A stretch of DNA of 64,000 nt from Shinella sp. XGS7 (GCF_020535565.1 NZ_CP084758.1:1701501-1765500); one strand, 5' to 3'. Counted from the first letter of the stretch, positions 1 through 9,038 are shown. Numbers and translations are program-made. The notes: a model not told the origin generated them from the sequence alone.

Positions 1-2
1 CC

Positions 3-818
3 GCCAACGCCAAGACCGAGCTGGCCCGCGCCAAGGCCCTGCTGTCCGAGCAGGCGATCGCGCAGCGCGAGTTCGACGAGCGCAGCAACGGTCTGCGCGA
101 GGCCGAGGCCAATCTGCGCGCCGCCCAGGCCGGCCTGCAGGCCGCCAGGCTGAGCCTCGGCTACACCCAGGTGCGCGCGCCGGTCTCCGGGCGCGTGGGC
201 AAGCTGGAGATCACGGTCGGCAACCAGGTCGCGGCCGGCCCCGGCGCGCCCCTGCTGACCACGCTGATGTCGGTGAGCCCCATCTACGCCAGCTTCGATG
301 CCGATGAGCAGGTCATCGCCAAGGCCCTGGCCGAGCGCAGCAAGCTGGAGCGCATCCCCGTGCAGATGGGCACCATCGCGCAGGAGGGCACGCCGCTAGA
401 AGGCCGCCTGCAGCTGATCGACAACCAGATCAATGCGAAGAGCGGCACGGTGCGCGTGCGCGCGGTGTTTGACAACAAGGATGGGCAACTGATGCCGGGC
501 CAGTTCGCCCGGGTGCGCATGGGCGCGCCGGCCAAGACCCAGGCCCTGCTGGTCAACGAGCGCGCGGTCGGCACCGACCAGAGCAAGCGTTTCGTGATCG
601 TGGTGGGTGAGGGCAACAAGGCCGAGTACCGCGAGGTGCAGCTGGGTGCGCCGGTGAACGGCCTGCGCATCGTCGCGGCCGGCCTCAAGGCCAATGAGCG
701 CATCGTGGTCAACGGCCTACAGCGCGTGCGCCCCGGCGCGGTGCTGGCGCCCAAGCTGGTGGCCATGGACGCCAAGCCCGAGGTGCAGGCCAAGGCCGCC
801 ACCGCGAGCAAGAGCTAA
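3..818 (+). CDS. RND efflux periplasmic adaptor (MexE/AcrA-like), 5' end outside window
   Basis: This is the membrane-fusion subunit that links an inner-membrane RND pump to its outer-membrane channel in the periplasm. The reading frame is open from base 3, so the N-terminus (signal peptide and first beta-barrel strands) is missing. What is visible is the end of the alpha-helical hairpin (Ala/Glu/Arg-rich heptads up to about base 160), the returning lipoyl-like segment (GYTQVRAPVSGRVGK), the beta-barrel and the membrane-proximal domain. Segments such as ERAVGTDQSKRF and IVVNGLQRVRPGA are typical of the MexE branch. The permease starts 21 bases after the stop, behind an AGGGAGA ribosome site, so the two are one operon. 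Codon use is host-like, unlike the permease. Family assignment is firm; the substrate cannot be read from sequence. Confidence 0.93.
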   Translation, partial: ANAKTELARAKALLSEQAIAQREFDERSNGLREAEANLRAAQAGLQAARLSLGYTQVRAPVSGRVGKLEITVGNQVAAGPGAPLLTTLMSVSPIYASFDADEQVIAKALAERSKLERIPVQMGTIAQEGTPLEGRLQLIDNQINAKSGTVRVRAVFDNKDGQLMPGQFARVRMGAPAKTQALLVNERAVGTDQSKRFVIVVGEGNKAEYREVQLGAPVNGLRIVAAGLKANERIVVNGLQRVRPGAVLAPKLVAMDAKPEVQAKAATASKS

Positions 819-839
819 AGATCAGGGAGATATCCCCCA

Positions 840-3800
840 ATGAACCTGTCCAAATTCTTCGTGGATCGCCCGGTCTTCGCCGGGGTACTATCGATCCTAA
901 TCGTGGTGGCAGGCCTCATCGGCATGCGCGCCCTGCCGATTTCCGAATATCCCGAGGTCGTGCCGCCCTCCATCGTGGTGCGCGCGGTCTATCCGGGCGC
1001 CAACCCCGTCGTCATCGCCGAGACCGTCGCCACGCCGCTGGAAGAGCAGATCAACGGCGTCGAGGACATGCTCTACATGAACAGCCAGGCGACCTCGGAC
1101 GGCGTGCTGACGTTGACGGTCACCTTCAAGCTCGGCACGGACCCGGACAAGGCGCAGCAGCTCGTGCAGAACCGTGTGTCGCAGGCCGAACCGCGCCTTC
1201 CGGCGGAGGTGCGCGCGCTCGGCGTGACGACCGTCAAGAGCTCGCCCGACTTCATCATGGTGGTAAACCTCGTCTCGACGACGGACCGCTATGACGTCAC
1301 CTATCTGCGCAACTACGCCACGCTCAACATCAAGGACCGCCTCGCCCGCATCGAGGGCGCCGGGCAGGTGCAGGTCTTCGGGGCCGGCGACTATGCCATG
1401 CGTGTGTGGATCGACCCGCAGAAGGCGGCCGAGCACGCGCTGGCCGCCAGCGACATCACCAACGCGATCCGCGAACAGAACGTGCAGGCCGCCGCCGGCA
1501 TCATCGGCGCCTCGCCGACGCCGAACGAGGTGAACCTCCAGCTCAACGTCAACGCCCAGGGCCGCCTGCACACGCCGGAGGAATTCGGCAACATCATCGT
1601 CAAGACCGGCGCCGGCGGTCAGATCACCCGCCTGAAGGACGTCGCCCGCGTCGAGATGGGCGCCGCCGACTATACGCTGCGCTCGCTGCTCGACGGCCAG
1701 CCAGCCGTCGCCATCGCCGTGCTGCAGGCCCCCGGTTCGAACGCCATCGAGATCGCCGACAATGTGCGCGCAACCATGGACCAGCTCCAGCTCGCCATGC
1801 CCGATGGCGTGAAATACGAGATCGTCTACGACACGACGGAATTCGTGCGCTCCTCGATCGACAAGGTCGTCGACACGCTGCTCGAAGCCATCGCCCTCGT
1901 CGTGCTCGTCGTCATCCTCTTCCTGCAGACCTGGCGCGCCTCGATCATTCCGCTGCTTGCCGTGCCGGTCTCCATCATCGGCACCTTCGCGGTCATGTAT
2001 GCCTTCGGCTTCTCGGTGAACGCGTTGACGCTCTTCGGCCTCGTGCTCGCCATCGGCATCGTGGTGGACGACGCCATCGTCGTCGTCGAAAACGTCGAGC
2101 GCAACATCGAAAACGGCCTTTCGCCCCGCGAGGCGACCTACCGCGCCATGCGGGAGGTCTCCGGCCCGATCATCGCCATCGCGCTGGTTCTGGTCGCCGT
2201 CTTCGTGCCGCTCGCCTTCATCAGCGGTCTTTCGGGCCAGTTCTACCGGCAGTTCGCGCTGACCATCGCCATCTCCACGGTCATCTCCGCCATCAACTCG
2301 CTCACGCTCTCCCCGGCGCTGGCCGCCCTTCTGCTGAAGGACCACCATGCCCCCAAGGACTGGCTGACGCGCGGCATGGATTTCCTGTTCGGCTGGTTCT
2401 TCCGCGGCTTCAACCGGGTCTTCGGCGCGGCGTCGAACGGCTACGGGCGCGGCATCGGCGGGCTCGTCTCGCGCAAGTCCATCGTCATGGCCATCTACCT
2501 CGCGCTCGTTGGCGCCACCTATACGGTGTTCAACGCCGTGCCGGGCGGCTTCGTGCCGGCGCAGGACAAGCAATATCTCATCGGCTTTGCCCAGCTTCCG
2601 GACGGCGCCACGCTGGACCGCACGGAAGAGGTCATCAAGAAGATGAGCGACATCGCGCTGCAACAGCCGGGCGTCGCCCATGCCATCGCCTTCCCGGGCC
2701 TGTCGATCAACGGCTTCACCATCGGTTCCAACTCGGGCATCGTCTTCGCGACGCTCGACGATTTCGAGGAGCGCAAGACGCCGGAACTGTCGGGCGGGGC
2801 GATCGCCATGCAGCTCAACCAGAAATTCGCCGGCATCCAGGATGCCTTCATCGCCATCTTCCCGCCGCCGCCGGTCAACGGTCTCGGCTCGACGGGCGGC
2901 TTCAAGCTGCAGATCGAGGACCGCGCGGGCCTCGGCTACCAGGCGCTGGACGAGGCGACCAAGGCCTTCCTCGCCAAGGCCTACCAGACGCCGGAGCTGG
3001 CAGGCCTGTTCTCCAGCTTCCAGATCAACGTGCCGCAGCTCTATGCCGATCTCGACCGCGCCAAGGCCCAGCAGCTCGGCGTGCGGGTGACCGATGTCTT
3101 CGAGACGCTGCAGATCTATCTGGGTTCGCTCTATGTGAACGACTTCAACGCCTTCGGCCGCACCTACAGCGTGCGCGTACAGGCCGATTCCGCCTTCCGC
3201 GCCAAGCCGGAGGACATCGGCCAGTTGAAGGTGCGCTCGCAGTCGGGCGAGATGATCCCGCTTGCCGCGCTCATGACGGTGGACGCCACGACCGGGCCGG
3301 AGCGCACCACGCGCTACAACGGCTTCCTCGCCGCCGACATCAATGGCGGGCCGGCGCCGGGCTTCTCCTCCGGCCAGGCGCAGGAGGCCATCGAGAAGAT
3401 CGCCGCCGACACCCTTCCGGCCGGCATCGACTTCGAATGGACGGACCTGACCTACCAGCAGATCCTTGCCGGCAATTCGAGCATCGTCGTCTTCCCGCTG
3501 GCGCTGCTGCTGGTCTATCTCGTGCTGGCCGCCCAGTATGAGAGCCTGACATTGCCGATCGCCATCATCATGATCGTGCCGATGGGTGTGCTCGCGGCCC
3601 TTGCCGGGGTCTGGTACACCGGTGGAGACAACAACATCTTCACCCAGATCGGCCTCGTGGTGCTGGTGGGCCTATCGGCGAAGAACGCCATCCTCATCGT
3701 GGAATTTGCGCGCGAACTGGAGTTCGAGGGACGAAACCCCGTACAGGCCGCCATCGAGGCCAGCCGCCTGCGCCTGCGCCCCATCCTCATGACCTCCATG

Positions 3801-4103
3801 GCCTTCATCATGGGTGTCGTGCCGCTGGTGCTTTCCACGGGGGCAGGCTCGGAAATGCGCGCCGCCATGGGCCTTGCCGTCTTCTCCGGCATGATCGGCG
3901 TCACCTTCTTCGGCATCTTCATGACACCGGTCTTCTACGTGCTGCTCCGCCGGCTGGCGGGCAACCGTCCGCTCAAGCTGCATGGCCAGGCCGAGCCCCA
4001 CCTCGAAGCCTTCGCCGGCACCGATGAGATGCACGCCCAGCTGCATGGCGGCGGGGCCGATGCCCGCCCCCTGCCCGCGGCCCCGCGCCACGGCCATGAG
4101 TAA
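840..4103 (+). CDS. RND efflux permease (MexF-like, HAE-1 family)
   Basis: Proton-driven inner-membrane drug exporter of 1087 residues, slightly longer than MexF (about 1060). The N-terminal MNLSKFFVDRPVFAGVLS and the ISEYPEVVPP stretch are family hallmarks. The proton-relay aspartates sit at about 410-411 (GIVVDD) and the TM10 lysine at about 948 (SAKNAI), so the relay is intact. The two large periplasmic loops lie between TM1/TM2 and TM7/TM8. The adaptor precedes it and the outer-membrane channel follows, completing a tripartite pump. Codon use is odd: from the first codons to about base 3950 it uses CTC, GTC, CTT, GAA and TTC-CGG pairs heavily, whereas all neighbours use CTG/GTG almost exclusively. 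The last 50 or so codons look host-like again. This suggests acquisition of the pump body, perhaps from an alphaproteobacterium (inference). Confidence 0.96.
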   Translation: MNLSKFFVDRPVFAGVLSILIVVAGLIGMRALPISEYPEVVPPSIVVRAVYPGANPVVIAETVATPLEEQINGVEDMLYMNSQATSDGVLTLTVTFKLGTDPDKAQQLVQNRVSQAEPRLPAEVRALGVTTVKSSPDFIMVVNLVSTTDRYDVTYLRNYATLNIKDRLARIEGAGQVQVFGAGDYAMRVWIDPQKAAEHALAASDITNAIREQNVQAAAGIIGASPTPNEVNLQLNVNAQGRLHTPEEFGNIIVKTGAGGQITRLKDVARVEMGAADYTLRSLLDGQPAVAIAVLQAPGSNAIEIADNVRATMDQLQLAMPDGVKYEIVYDTTEFVRSSIDKVVDTLLEAIALVVLVVILFLQTWRASIIPLLAVPVSIIGTFAVMYAFGFSVNALTLFGLVLAIGIVVDDAIVVVENVERNIENGLSPREATYRAMREVSGPIIAIALVLVAVFVPLAFISGLSGQFYRQFALTIAISTVISAINSLTLSPALAALLLKDHHAPKDWLTRGMDFLFGWFFRGFNRVFGAASNGYGRGIGGLVSRKSIVMAIYLALVGATYTVFNAVPGGFVPAQDKQYLIGFAQLPDGATLDRTEEVIKKMSDIALQQPGVAHAIAFPGLSINGFTIGSNSGIVFATLDDFEERKTPELSGGAIAMQLNQKFAGIQDAFIAIFPPPPVNGLGSTGGFKLQIEDRAGLGYQALDEATKAFLAKAYQTPELAGLFSSFQINVPQLYADLDRAKAQQLGVRVTDVFETLQIYLGSLYVNDFNAFGRTYSVRVQADSAFRAKPEDIGQLKVRSQSGEMIPLAALMTVDATTGPERTTRYNGFLAADINGGPAPGFSSGQAQEAIEKIAADTLPAGIDFEWTDLTYQQILAGNSSIVVFPLALLLVYLVLAAQYESLTLPIAIIMIVPMGVLAALAGVWYTGGDNNIFTQIGLVVLVGLSAKNAILIVEFARELEFEGRNPVQAAIEASRLRLRPILMTSMAFIMGVVPLVLSTGAGSEMRAAMGLAVFSGMIGVTFFGIFMTPVFYVLLRRLAGNRPLKLHGQAEPHLEAFAGTDEMHAQLHGGGADARPLPAAPRHGHE

Positions 4104-4122
4104 AGAAGAAGGAGAAGCAGAA

Positions 4123-5505
4123 ATGTCCTTCCTGAAGAACAGAAAAGCGCTGCTCACGCCGCTGCTCGCCGCCCTGGTGCTGGCCGGCTGCGCGAATGTG
4201 CCGGTGGCCGAGCCCCATGCCCTGCCGGCCACGCCGGCGGCCTACAAGCACCAGGCCTTGCCCGGCGCCGCCACCCAGGCCCAGCTCGAGTGGTGGAAGA
4301 CCTTCGCCGACCCGCAGCTGGACGCGCTGACCGCCCAGGCCCTGGCCCACAACAGCAGCCTGCAGGCCGCCACGGCCCGCCTGGCCCAGGCCCGCGCCCT
4401 GCTGAAGAACGCCGACGCCAACCGCCTGCCCCAGCTCGGCGCCCAGGCCGGCGTGGCCCGCCAGGGCGGCGAGGCCGCAGCCCAGCGCGGCACGGTCTAC
4501 AACGTGGGCCTGGCAGCCTCCTACGAGCTGGATCTGGTGGGGCGCCTGTCCCAGGCCAGCCGCGCCGCGCGCCTCGATGCGCAGGCTGCCGAGTCCCTGC
4601 TGGCCGGCGCCCGCCTGCTGGTGCAGGCCGATGTGGCCCAGACCTATTTCGCGCTGCGCGCGCTGGACGCCGAACGCGCCCTGGTGCGCGAGACCGTGGC
4701 CGCCTACCGCGACACGCTCAAGCTCACCGAGCGGCGTTATGCCGCTGGCGATATCGCCGAGCTGGACGTGGCGCGGGTGCGCACCGAGGTGGCGTCCACC
4801 GAGGCCCAGGCCCTGGCCCAGGACCGCCGCCGCAACGAGCTGGAGACCGCGCTGGCGGTGCTGGTGGGCGAGCTGCCCAGCAGCCTGAGCCTGGCCGAAG
4901 GCGCCTGGACCGAGGCCCTGCCGCGGGTGCCGGCCGGCCTGCCCAGCGCCATGCTGGAGCGCCGCCCCGATATCGCCGCGGCGCAGGCCGGTTTCCAGGC
5001 CGCGCAGCAGCGCCTGGGCGTGGCGCAGAAGGCCTGGTTCCCGACCTTCAACCTGACCGCCACGGCCGGTGGCGCCTCCCCGGAGCTGTCGGACCTGTTC
5101 AAGCGTTCGGCCGGCCTGTGGGGCGTCAATGCGCTGATGAGCCTGCCGCTGTTCGATGGCGGCCGGCGCGAGGCCGGCGTGCAGAGCGCCGCGGCCCAGG
5201 CCGACGAGGCCGCGGCGCGCTACCGCGAGCAGCTGCTGCTGGCCTTCAAGGATGTGGAAGACCAGCTCTCGGGCCTGAGCCTGCTGGCCGCGCAAAGCCA
5301 GGTGCAGGCCCAGGCCGTGGCCTCGGCGCAGCGCGCGCTGCAGCTCTCGGACTCGCGCTACCGCAACGGCCTGGTCAGCCAGCTGGAGCTGCTGGACGCG
5401 CGCCGCAGCGAGCTGGCCAATCGCCGCCAGGCCCTGCAGGTGCGCGCCGCGCAGTACCAGGCCACCATCGCCCTGATCAAGGCCCTGGGCGGCGGCTGGA
5501 GCTGA
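4123..5505 (+). CDS. Outer-membrane efflux lipoprotein (OprN/NodT-type channel)
   Basis: TolC-like outer-membrane channel of the RND pump, 460 residues. The start at 4123 is chosen because it gives a lipoprotein signal peptide with lipobox LAGC (Cys23) and an AAGGAG ribosome site lies 8 bases upstream; an in-frame ATG at 4096 would overlap the permease stop but bury the signal. Two repeated OEP domains follow, each with long Ala/Gln-rich coiled-coil helices (about 70-260 and 280-455). Motifs such as ERRPDI and RYRNGLVSQLELLDA are usual in the NodT family. It lies 19 bases after the permease stop, and its codon use returns to the host pattern. It completes the exporter begun at the left edge. 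Confidence 0.95.
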   Translation: MSFLKNRKALLTPLLAALVLAGCANVPVAEPHALPATPAAYKHQALPGAATQAQLEWWKTFADPQLDALTAQALAHNSSLQAATARLAQARALLKNADANRLPQLGAQAGVARQGGEAAAQRGTVYNVGLAASYELDLVGRLSQASRAARLDAQAAESLLAGARLLVQADVAQTYFALRALDAERALVRETVAAYRDTLKLTERRYAAGDIAELDVARVRTEVASTEAQALAQDRRRNELETALAVLVGELPSSLSLAEGAWTEALPRVPAGLPSAMLERRPDIAAAQAGFQAAQQRLGVAQKAWFPTFNLTATAGGASPELSDLFKRSAGLWGVNALMSLPLFDGGRREAGVQSAAAQADEAAARYREQLLLAFKDVEDQLSGLSLLAAQSQVQAQAVASAQRALQLSDSRYRNGLVSQLELLDARRSELANRRQALQVRAAQYQATIALIKALGGGWS

Positions 5506-5538
5506 AGCTCGGTGCCGGCACGGGCCGGGGGCGCTTTC

Positions 5539-5544
5539 TAGAAT
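5539..5544 (+). promoter_or_regulatory. Candidate -10 element (TAGAAT) for the esterase gene
   Basis: TAGAAT in the 78-base gap between the efflux operon and the esterase matches a sigma70 -10 box. It would give a leader of about 33 bases without an obvious Shine-Dalgarno sequence. No good -35 is visible, so this is tentative. Confidence 0.35.
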
Positions 5545-5583
5545 GGCGGCTCGTTCCGCTTCTGCCGTTCTTGCCCCCGTCCC

Positions 5584-6513
5584 ATGCGCCTGCTCCGCTG
5601 TCTGCTTCCCCTTGGCCTCGCCCTGCTGCTGGGTGCCTGCGCGCAGGCGCCGCGACAGCCGGAGTCCGCACCCGCCGCCGACGAGCCGCAGGACCCGGCC
5701 CTGGCCGCCGTCTTCGGCGGCTGCCGCGGCGTGCAGCCCCAGCCGGCCACGCTGGCCGGCGCGCGCAGCTTTACCTACGCGCAGGCCTCGGGACGCGAGC
5801 TGCGCATCCATCTGTTCGAGCCCGCAGCCGGCCCCGCCGAGGCGCGCCCGGCCGTGCTCTTCTTCTTTGGCGGGGGCTGGCGTGCCGGTCGCGTCGAGTC
5901 CTTCCAGCGTCAGGCGCGTGCCTTTGTGGACGCGGGCTATGTGGCCCTGCTGGCCGACTACCGGGTCAAATGCCGCGATGGCACCACGCCCCTGGCCTCG
6001 CTGGAGGATGCGCGCGCGGCCTATGCCTGGCTGCGGGCTCAGGCGCCTCGCCTGGGGGTGGATCGCAGCCGCATCGTGCTGGCCGGCGGCTCGGCCGGCG
6101 GTCATCTGGCCCTGGCCACGGCGCAGAAGGCCGTGGCCAGCGGCGAGCAGCCCGCGGCCCTGTGGCTGCTGAACCCGGCGGTGGATCTGTTCGGCCCCGC
6201 GCCTTGGTATCTGAAGCCTGCCGCGCTGGCCATCTCGCCCAGCCTGCTGCCGGTCTGGGACCTGCCGCCCACCCTGATCCAGCATGGCGAGGCCGATGTG
6301 GTGGTGCCCATCACCAGCGTGCAGGCCTTCTGCGAGCGGGCGCGCTCGCGCGAGCGGGTCTGCGAGCTGCAGCGCTATGCCGGCCTGGGCCACAGCTTCT
6401 ACCACCGGCGCACGCCCGAGGCCGCCTTGCAGGGGCGCTCGGCCTACCAGGACACGCTGGCCCGCGCCTTTGACTTCCTGGCGGCCCAGGGCCTGCCCGG
6501 CGCGGCCCCTTGA
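5584..6513 (+). CDS. Alpha/beta-hydrolase lipoprotein (BD-FAE/HSL-like esterase)
   Basis: Predicted membrane-anchored esterase of 309 residues. The N-terminus is a lipoprotein signal with lipobox LGAC (Cys19). The fold is of the alpha/beta-hydrolase-3 or BD-FAE type: an oxyanion-hole segment FFFGGGW in the place of HGGG, the nucleophile elbow GGSAGG (Ser170), an acid in GEADVVVP (Asp238) and a base in GLGHSF (His270), so the catalytic triad is complete. Relatives hydrolyse short-chain or carbohydrate esters; the substrate here is unknown. The stop overlaps the region of the next start (ATG at 6518), so it is probably co-transcribed with the DedA-rhodanese gene. The first in-frame ATG is used. 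Confidence 0.88.
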   Translation: MRLLRCLLPLGLALLLGACAQAPRQPESAPAADEPQDPALAAVFGGCRGVQPQPATLAGARSFTYAQASGRELRIHLFEPAAGPAEARPAVLFFFGGGWRAGRVESFQRQARAFVDAGYVALLADYRVKCRDGTTPLASLEDARAAYAWLRAQAPRLGVDRSRIVLAGGSAGGHLALATAQKAVASGEQPAALWLLNPAVDLFGPAPWYLKPAALAISPSLLPVWDLPPTLIQHGEADVVVPITSVQAFCERARSRERVCELQRYAGLGHSFYHRRTPEAALQGRSAYQDTLARAFDFLAAQGLPGAAP

Positions 6514-6517
6514 TGCG

Positions 6518-7456
6518 ATGCGCACCCTGATCGAACTGCTGATCCAGCACGGCGTGCTGCTGGTCTTTCTGGTCACGCTGGCGGCCCGCGCGGGTGCGCC
6601 GCTGCCGGCCGCGCCCCTGCTGGTGGTGGCCGGCGGCCTGGCGGCCGAGGGCCAGCTCAGCGGCAGCGCGGCCCTGCTGGTGGCGGTGCTGGCCAATATC
6701 GGTGGCGACGCCGTCTGGTATCTGGCCGGGCGGCGCCATGGCCAGCGGGTGATGAAGCTGCTGTGCCGCATCTCGCTCTCGCCGGATGCCTGCGTGCGCC
6801 AGAGCGAGGGCCTGATCCTGCGCTGGGGCGGCCAGGCCTTGCTGGCGGCCAAGTTCCTGCCGGGGGTCTCGGTGGTGGCTGCGCCCATGGCGGGCGCCCT
6901 GGGCATGAGCTGGCGCCGCTTCCTGAGCTACGAGCTGCTGGCCGGTCTGGTCTGGAGCGGGGCCTTTTTGCTGCTGGGCGCCATGCTGGCCGACCAGATC
7001 CAGCAGGCCCTGGACATGCTGGCCGATGCCGGCCTGCTCGCTCTGCTGGCCCTGGGCCTGATCTTCGCGGGCCTGCTCGCCCGGCGCCTGTGGCAGCGCC
7101 TGCGCTTTGCGCGCCGCACCCGCGGCGTGCGCCGCATCAGCGTGGCCGAGGCCGCGGCGCTCAGTCCGGTGCCCCTCTTCATCGATGTGCGTGCCGCTGG
7201 GGCGCGCGGCGGGGACGCGCGCCGCATCGCGGGTGCCCTGCCCCTGGGCCTGGACGAGCTGCGCGAACAGGCCGCCGGCCTGCCGCGCGACCGCGAGCTG
7301 GTGCTCTACTGCAACTGCCCCAACGAGGCCAGCGCCGCCCTGGGCGTGGGCCAGCTGCTGGAGGCGGGGCTGAGCCGGGTCAGCGCCCTGGTGGGCGGCC
7401 TCGAGGGCTGGGCCGCCGCCGGCCTGCCCCTGGATCCGGGCGCGCCCGAGGCCTGA
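6518..7456 (+). CDS. DedA-family membrane protein fused to a rhodanese domain
   Basis: A 312-residue fusion. Residues 1 to about 190 are a DedA/SNARE-associated (VTT) domain, a family implicated in undecaprenyl-phosphate or phospholipid translocation; visible elements are GAPLPAAPLL near the N-terminus, GGDAVWYLAGRRHG, and AKFLPGVSVVAAPMAG before the last membrane helices. After a basic linker, residues about 205-310 form a cytosolic rhodanese domain with IDVR, and the active-site loop YCNCPNEA (Cys265), so the persulfide-forming cysteine is present. The start at 6518 is 4 bases after the esterase stop. DedA-rhodanese fusions occur in Burkholderiales, but what the sulfur-transfer domain does there is unknown. 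Confidence 0.9.
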   Translation: MRTLIELLIQHGVLLVFLVTLAARAGAPLPAAPLLVVAGGLAAEGQLSGSAALLVAVLANIGGDAVWYLAGRRHGQRVMKLLCRISLSPDACVRQSEGLILRWGGQALLAAKFLPGVSVVAAPMAGALGMSWRRFLSYELLAGLVWSGAFLLLGAMLADQIQQALDMLADAGLLALLALGLIFAGLLARRLWQRLRFARRTRGVRRISVAEAAALSPVPLFIDVRAAGARGGDARRIAGALPLGLDELREQAAGLPRDRELVLYCNCPNEASAALGVGQLLEAGLSRVSALVGGLEGWAAAGLPLDPGAPEA

Positions 7457-7484
7457 GGCCGCAGGCCTGGCGCCGGTCAGCCCC

Positions 7485-8444
7485 TCAGTCCAGGATGTTC
7501 CAGCTGGTGCGGTCTATGCGCCGCTCCAGCTCCAGCCGGTTCTTCTTGAAGAGGCGGATGTGCAGCGCCTCGGGGACTATGTCCAGCAGGCCGTAGTTCT
7601 GGCGCGCGGCGCCGGCCACCACCGCATCGCGCACCCCGGCGCCCGAGGACGTGGCCTCGTGCAGCAGCAGACCCGCGGTGCGGAAGAGATCCAGCTGATT
7701 GCGGTGGATATCGCCGCTGAGCACCAGCAGGCGGTGCGTGGCCGCCAGGCCATGCAGCCAGGCCAGATCGCGCGCATAGCGCTGATAGCCGGCCAGGGTG
7801 GAGCCGCTGGCGAAGAGATGCACGGTCTCGGCCGGGGCCTGCGCGATCACCGTGCCCAGGGCCTGCATCTGCTCACGGCCCAGCAGGCTGCGCCGCGCCT
7901 CGGCCAGCAGCCAGCTGCGGGTGCGGTGCGTGCGGCCGTCGCTGAGGTGCAGCAGCACGCCCTCGCCCAGGTCCAGGCTGGGCGTGCTGAGCGGTGGCTG
8001 GGCCAGGTTCCAGAAGGCCGGCGCGTCATAGCTGCCCGGAAAGCTGTCGGGGTCCAGGCGGTGGTGCAGGCTCAGGCGAAAGGCCTCGAGAAAGGCGGTG
8101 CTGAGCCGGATCTTGCCGCCCTGCACCGTGCGCAGCTCGGCGCCGCAGGCATCGTTCCAGAGAAAGTCGTGGTCGTCCCAGATCGCGTGCACGCGGCGCG
8201 GGGGCAGGGCGCGCACCAGGGCGGCAAACTGCGGCTGGGCGATCAGCTCGCTGTAGAGCTGGTAGAGGTGGCGGGCGAAGCCATCGTCGTCCAGGGTCTG
8301 GGGATGCTCGGCCGTCATCAGGTCCAGATAGAGCGAGTCGCCCAGCAGCAGCAGATGGTCCGGCGCCTGGGCGGCGATCCAGTCCCACACGGGCTGATCC
8401 GCCATCACGCGGTTGTACATGCAGGAAGCAAAGGCAATGCGCAC
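7485..8444 (-). CDS. PhoD-like metallophosphatase
   Basis: 319-residue phosphodiesterase/phosphatase of the PhoD superfamily. I use the GTG at 8444 because the protein then starts right at the family's N-terminal strand (VRIAFASCMYNR) and a GAGAGGG ribosome site lies just upstream. Metal ligands are visible in LLLLGDS (Asp36), IWDDHDFLWND (about 89-97) and LSGDIHRN (about 242-249). There is no signal peptide, so unlike classical PhoD this is predicted to be cytoplasmic. It converges on the DedA-rhodanese gene with a 28-base gap and is divergent from the GNAT gene. The substrate is unknown; classical PhoD acts on phosphodiesters. Confidence 0.86.
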   Translation of the reverse strand: MRIAFASCMYNRVMADQPVWDWIAAQAPDHLLLLGDSLYLDLMTAEHPQTLDDDGFARHLYQLYSELIAQPQFAALVRALPPRRVHAIWDDHDFLWNDACGAELRTVQGGKIRLSTAFLEAFRLSLHHRLDPDSFPGSYDAPAFWNLAQPPLSTPSLDLGEGVLLHLSDGRTHRTRSWLLAEARRSLLGREQMQALGTVIAQAPAETVHLFASGSTLAGYQRYARDLAWLHGLAATHRLLVLSGDIHRNQLDLFRTAGLLLHEATSSGAGVRDAVVAGAARQNYGLLDIVPEALHIRLFKKNRLELERRIDRTSWNILD

Positions 8445-8533
8445 GATCTGACCCTCTCGACGCTGGTTCGCTGTGCGTGCCAGCTTGTCGGCCGCCGCGC
8501 CCCCACGCATCCCGCCGACTGGGGATGAGCGGC

Positions 8534-8539
8534 TAGCAT
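8534..8539 (+). promoter_or_regulatory. Candidate -10 (TAGCAT) for a leaderless transcript
   Basis: TAGCAT ends 7 bases before the ATG at 8547, so transcription would begin at or next to that A. No Shine-Dalgarno sequence precedes the ATG. The same arrangement recurs at 11183 and 55298. No clear -35 is visible. Confidence 0.4.
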
Positions 8540-8546
8540 GGCACCC

Positions 8547-9038
8547 ATGGCCCAAGACCTGCTCTTTCGCGATGCCCGGCCCGAGGACTCGGCCGCCTGC
8601 ATCCAGCTGCGCGGCCTGACGCGCGAGAACGCCCTCAGCGAGTCCCAGCTGGCGGAACTGGGCATCACCGTCGAGCGCTGGTCGGCGGGTGTGGCCGCGG
8701 GCGATCTGCCCGGGCGGGTCTGCCTGGAGGGCGAGCGCCTGCTGGGCTACTGCTTCGGCGACCAGACCAGCGGCGAGGTGCTGGTGCTGGCCCTGCGGCC
8801 GGAGGCCGAGGGCCGCGGCCTGGGCCGGCGCCTGCTGCGCGAGCTGATGCAGCGCCTGCTGCGCGAGGGCGGCCACCAGCGGCTCTTCCTGGGCTGCTCG
8901 GACGATCCCGGCTGCCGTGCCCACGGCTTCTACCGCCATCTGGGCTGGCGCCCCACCGGCCAGCGCGACGCCCTGGGCGACGAGGTGCTGGAGTGGCGCA
9001 GCGCCGAGGCCCCCACCCCTGAGGATGCCCATGCCTGA
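8547..9038 (+). CDS. GNAT-family N-acetyltransferase
   Basis: 163-residue acetyltransferase using acetyl-CoA on an unidentified amine. The acetyl-CoA pyrophosphate-binding motif is LALRPEAEGRGLGRRLL (about 81-97), followed by the motif-B region with AHGFYRHLGWRP. An ATG three codons upstream (8538) is possible, but it lies inside a good -10 box and neither start has a Shine-Dalgarno; I prefer 8547 as a leaderless start. The 3' end overlaps the PPC-domain gene by 8 bases, so the two are probably translated from one message. Confidence 0.87.
   Translation: MAQDLLFRDARPEDSAACIQLRGLTRENALSESQLAELGITVERWSAGVAAGDLPGRVCLEGERLLGYCFGDQTSGEVLVLALRPEAEGRGLGRRLLRELMQRLLREGGHQRLFLGCSDDPGCRAHGFYRHLGWRPTGQRDALGDEVLEWRSAEAPTPEDAHA

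Noticed and set aside
897-2681. Long open minus-strand frame opposite the RND permease
   Set aside because: It is an antisense shadow of a GC-rich gene; its product is His/Asp/Arg-rich low-complexity sequence with no family features.
3973-6906. A 977-codon open minus-strand frame opposite the channel and esterase genes
   Set aside because: It covers three convincing plus-strand genes and encodes Gly/Gln/Arg/Ala-rich sequence typical of antisense frames at high GC.
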